Assembly (NCBI RefSeq): GCF_020782875.1
Contig: NZ_JAJGBN010000003.1
Span: 248,001 to 312,000, forward strand
Direction: 5' to 3'
DNA length: 64,000 nt
From: Allomuricauda sp. M10
GTDB taxonomy: Bacteria > Bacteroidota > Bacteroidia > Flavobacteriales > Flavobacteriaceae
The notes under the pieces were generated by a model. The model was given only the letters and a program-made list of their open reading frames with translations, searched no databases and was not told the origin of the DNA. How positions within the stretch are numbered: position 1 is the first letter of the stretch; each line of letters opens with the position of its first letter. Shown one piece after another: positions 61,277 to 64,000 of the stretch. The translations under genes and the position numbers were made by a program.

Positions 61277-63926
61277 AGGTATTGATAACCTGATACCGGT
61301 TTATCTCAGAATTTTTCTTTCCGCAGCATTTTTACTCTTGTCCGGAACAGGATTTGCCCAAGAAACCACCTTTGAGGATGGTAAGGAATACATTTTGGGC
61401 GGATTGACCGTCACCGGATTGCAAAGTTATAACGAGCAGACCGTTAAGTCCTATACCGGGTTAAGGGTAGGGCAGCCTATAAAAGTGCCCGGGGACGAGA
61501 TCAGCGCCGTGATTAAAAAGCTATGGAGCTTGGAACTCTTCAGCAATGTGGAGATGTTTTATACCAAGATCGAGGGCAACCAAATTTATTTGGAACTCCA
61601 TATTCTGGAGCGTCCTACCTTGAACAATGTCACTGTTTATGGTATCAAAAAGCGTAAGGTAGAGGACATCATCAACGATACCGACCTTAAAAAAGGGAAG
61701 AAGATTACCGAAAGTTTGATCGCCAATACCAAAAACTACCTTCAGAACAAATATAAAAAGCAAGGTTACCTCAATGCAAAAGTGAGCATTGCCACGGCGG
61801 CCGACACCTCGGGTACCAATGTGCAGAACATGGTGGTCAATGTGAACAAAGGAGATAAGGTAAAGATCAGAAAGATCACTTTTGAGGGGAATGACCAGTT
61901 GACCAGCAAAAGATTGCGCAAGGCCCTTAAAAACACCAAGAAGAAGAAACTGTTCCGTTTCTGGAAAAAATCAAAATATATTGCCGCCGATTTTGACGAA
62001 GATCTATCCAATTTGGTCGATACCTATGCCGAAAGAGGTTATAGGGATGCCAGGGTGCTTTCGGATACTTTCGTTAAAGTGGATGAGCACAACATTGACC
62101 TGACCATTAAGGTAGAAGAAGGCGATAAATATTACTTCGGAAATATTGATTTTGTAGGTAACTCTGTGTATACCGATAGGCAATTGAGCCAAATTTTGGG
62201 TATCAAAAAAGGGGATACCTATAATGGGGTTTTGTTGAAGGAACGTGTGGCGGACGACTCCAAGCCGGATGCCATCGACCTGACCAACCTTTACCAGAAT
62301 AACGGTTACCTGTTCTCCAGCATTAACCCAGTTGAGGTTTCCGCAGTAAACGATACCATCGATTTTGAGATTAGGATCATTGAAGGAAAGGAAACCTTTT
62401 TGGACCATGTTACGGTAAAAGGAAACGACAAGACCAATGACCACGTAATTTTCAGGGAATTAAGAACGCGTCCCGGTCAAAAATATAGCAAGGAGAATAT
62501 TGTAAGAACCATTAGGGAATTAGGACAGTTGGGCTTTTTTGATGCCGAACAGATCGTACCCAACATTGAAAACCCTAACCCTAATGAAGGAACCGTAGAT
62601 ATTGAATACAGTTTGGTAGAATCCGGTTCCAGCCAGATAGAACTACAAGGTGGTTTTGGTGGTGGTGGTTTCATCGGTACCTTGGGACTTTCGTTTAGCA
62701 ACTTCTCCCTGAAAAATATTTTCAATGGTGAGGCTTATAAGCCTGTGCCAATGGGTGATGGGCAGACCTTTGCCCTTCGTCTGCAGGCCAGTAGAACTTT
62801 TAGGGTCTATAGTTTGAATTTCTCCGAACCATGGTTGGGAGGTAAAAAACCGGTAAGGTTCAATCTCTCCCTTTCTAGGACCCAACAATTCGGTACTGGA
62901 TTTACCGAAAGTGGAAGGCTGGATGTGGATAAATCACGTGGATTTGCCATTACAGGGGTCTCTGCAGGGTTGGCAAAAAGGGTACAATGGCCAGATGATT
63001 TTTTTACCATTTCCCATGCGGCAAGTTATCAGTTGTATGATTTCAACAACTATAACAGTGGTCTGTTCAATTTTGGTAATGGTAGTTCCAACTCTTTGAG
63101 CTATACCCTTGGTATTTCAAGGAGCTCACAAGGTCCGAGCAGGATTTTCCCAATGTCAGGTTCCAATTTTGAATTGACGGCAAAATTCACTCCTCCTTAT
63201 TCTTTGTTCAGTTCCAAAGATTACAAGCAGTTAAAGGAGGATATTAATTCAACAACGGAAAGATTGTACGAGCTTCAGAACATTGACAGAAATACCGAAG
63301 AAGATTTGGAGTACATTCAATTGGGCCAAGAGTTGGAGGATATGGAAGAGGAGCGCTTCAAGTTGTTGGAATACTACAAAGTTAAATTTAAAGGGGATTG
63401 GTACACCACTTTGGTGGACAAGTTGGTCTTGCGTACCAATGCCGAGTTCGGTTTCTTAGGGGCCTATAATCATGATATTGGCGATGTGCCTTTCGAACGT
63501 TTTTATGTGGGAGGTGACGGACTTGGAAACTTTACGTTGGATGGTAGGGACGTAGTCCAGTTGCGAGGATATCAAAACCAATCTTTGACACCTTATGTGA
63601 CCAATGCCATTACAGGTAGACTTCAGCAAGACGGGGGAACCATCTATAATAAATTCTCCATGGAGCTTCGGTATCCGCTGACATTAAAGCCCACGGCATC
63701 CATTTATGCCCTGTCATTTTTGGAAGCTGGTAATGCCTTCAACAATTTTAATGAATATAATCCGTTTGAGTTAAAAAGATCTGCCGGAGTGGGGCTACGT
63801 ATTTTTATGCCGGCATTCGGACTCTTGGGAATTGATTTTGGTTATGGTTTCGATAGCGATGCCAGACCAGGATCTACCGGACCAAGTGGATGGCAAACGC
63901 ACTTCATCATCGGGCAGCAGTTTTAA
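61248..63926 (+). CDS. bamA: outer membrane protein assembly factor BamA
   Basis: 892 residues. The start appears to be the TTG at 61248, because no ATG lies between it and the signal peptide (FLSAAFLLLSGTGFA, then Q) and the frame before it is uppS. Five POTRA domains occupy about 45-460 (for example GGLTVTGLQSYNEQTVKSYTG and YFGNIDFVGNSVYTDRQLSQILG). The C-terminal 430 residues form the 16-stranded barrel, with the VRF-type tip region near the FPMSGS motif and the final aromatic residue FIIGQQF as the beta signal. A flavobacterial acidic insertion (about 665-700, DYKQLKEDINSTTERLYEL) interrupts the barrel. It folds and inserts outer-membrane proteins. A small repeat-rich region follows. Confidence 0.96.
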   Translation: MEKLANNLTKGIDNLIPVYLRIFLSAAFLLLSGTGFAQETTFEDGKEYILGGLTVTGLQSYNEQTVKSYTGLRVGQPIKVPGDEISAVIKKLWSLELFSNVEMFYTKIEGNQIYLELHILERPTLNNVTVYGIKKRKVEDIINDTDLKKGKKITESLIANTKNYLQNKYKKQGYLNAKVSIATAADTSGTNVQNMVVNVNKGDKVKIRKITFEGNDQLTSKRLRKALKNTKKKKLFRFWKKSKYIAADFDEDLSNLVDTYAERGYRDARVLSDTFVKVDEHNIDLTIKVEEGDKYYFGNIDFVGNSVYTDRQLSQILGIKKGDTYNGVLLKERVADDSKPDAIDLTNLYQNNGYLFSSINPVEVSAVNDTIDFEIRIIEGKETFLDHVTVKGNDKTNDHVIFRELRTRPGQKYSKENIVRTIRELGQLGFFDAEQIVPNIENPNPNEGTVDIEYSLVESGSSQIELQGGFGGGGFIGTLGLSFSNFSLKNIFNGEAYKPVPMGDGQTFALRLQASRTFRVYSLNFSEPWLGGKKPVRFNLSLSRTQQFGTGFTESGRLDVDKSRGFAITGVSAGLAKRVQWPDDFFTISHAASYQLYDFNNYNSGLFNFGNGSSNSLSYTLGISRSSQGPSRIFPMSGSNFELTAKFTPPYSLFSSKDYKQLKEDINSTTERLYELQNIDRNTEEDLEYIQLGQELEDMEEERFKLLEYYKVKFKGDWYTTLVDKLVLRTNAEFGFLGAYNHDIGDVPFERFYVGGDGLGNFTLDGRDVVQLRGYQNQSLTPYVTNAITGRLQQDGGTIYNKFSMELRYPLTLKPTASIYALSFLEAGNAFNNFNEYNPFELKRSAGVGLRIFMPAFGLLGIDFGYGFDSDARPGSTGPSGWQTHFIIGQQF

Positions 63927-63947
63927 TCAAAGGAAAATAGTGTCTTG

Positions 63948-63987
63948 ATCATTTATAAATGATTCATTTTAAATAAATGATTTATTT
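63948..63987. other. two AT-only palindromes after bamA
   Basis: A perfect 16-bp palindrome ATCATTTATAAATGAT (63948-63963) and AAATAAAT-G-ATTTATTT (63971-63987) lie back to back after bamA. They could be a weak terminator or a binding site for an AT-hook type protein; nothing more can be said because the window ends 13 bp later. Confidence 0.5.
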
Positions 63988-64000
63988 TGGCACGATATTT

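Overview
The window is a chromosomal segment of a member of the Bacteroidota, almost certainly family Flavobacteriaceae; a Muricauda/Flagellimonas-type relative is my best guess (low confidence at genus level). Grounds: several promoters of the Bacteroidota type (TTG, about 20 bp, TAnnTTTG), no regular Shine-Dalgarno sequences, a gliding/T9SS C-terminal sorting domain on a giant adhesin, two PorP/SprF proteins, TPR-LytS/LytTR two-component systems, DUF6089 and DUF6090 proteins, a FolK-deoxynucleoside kinase fusion and the tig-clpP-clpX order. No phage, insertion sequence or CRISPR array is visible.

Layout. 1-2378: end of a TolC-type efflux protein, tsaB, an MscS channel. 2450-5797 (minus): exported DUF255/thioredoxin lipoprotein, dodecin, Nfu protein with a doubled N-terminal domain. 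5927-11322: PorP/SprF protein, VWA protein, and a TPR sensor kinase with its LytTR regulator. 11405-12926: gamma carbonic anhydrase-like protein and FabD. 13072-21019: a surface operon with a 1.66-kilo-residue Calx-beta adhesin carrying near-identical 348-bp repeats, then a PorP/SprF protein and an OmpA/PD40 protein, almost without gaps. 21021-24721 (minus): Nramp transporter and S9 peptidase. 24989-27427: a GMC dehydrogenase and its Tat-type small subunit. 27500-29801 (minus): three tandem collagen-like lipoproteins. 30015-31910: a ComEC-like metallo-hydrolase and an AT-rich orphan, beside tRNA-Leu and tRNA-Gly.

32438-36924: a second LytS/LytTR pair divergent from a TonB-family outer-membrane receptor. 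36921-41584: mutS, a SpoU-type RNA methyltransferase and the folK-dNK fusion. 41654-46859: sppA, queuosine-precursor transporter, AsmA-family protein. 46994-48743: DUF6090 and DUF2797 proteins. 48842-51053: GH3-like acyl-adenylate enzyme and a small alpha/beta hydrolase separated by a perfect 22-bp palindrome. 51054-54467: clpX, clpP, tig (minus). 54567-58111 (minus): PF04020 membrane protein, SGNH lipoprotein, alpha/beta hydrolase, pdxJ. 58198-63926: CBS protein, nadK, DUF6089 protein, uppS and bamA, an envelope-biogenesis run.

Most of the window is ordinary core genome. The most rewarding parts are the two LytTR systems, each with a direct repeat of exactly 21-bp period upstream (predicted operators); the tandem collagen-stalk lipoproteins; the GC-rich tandem repeats in the adhesin; the GMC/hitchhiker dehydrogenase; the palindrome between the GH3 and hydrolase genes; and a broken tRNA-Gly copy carrying a palindrome.
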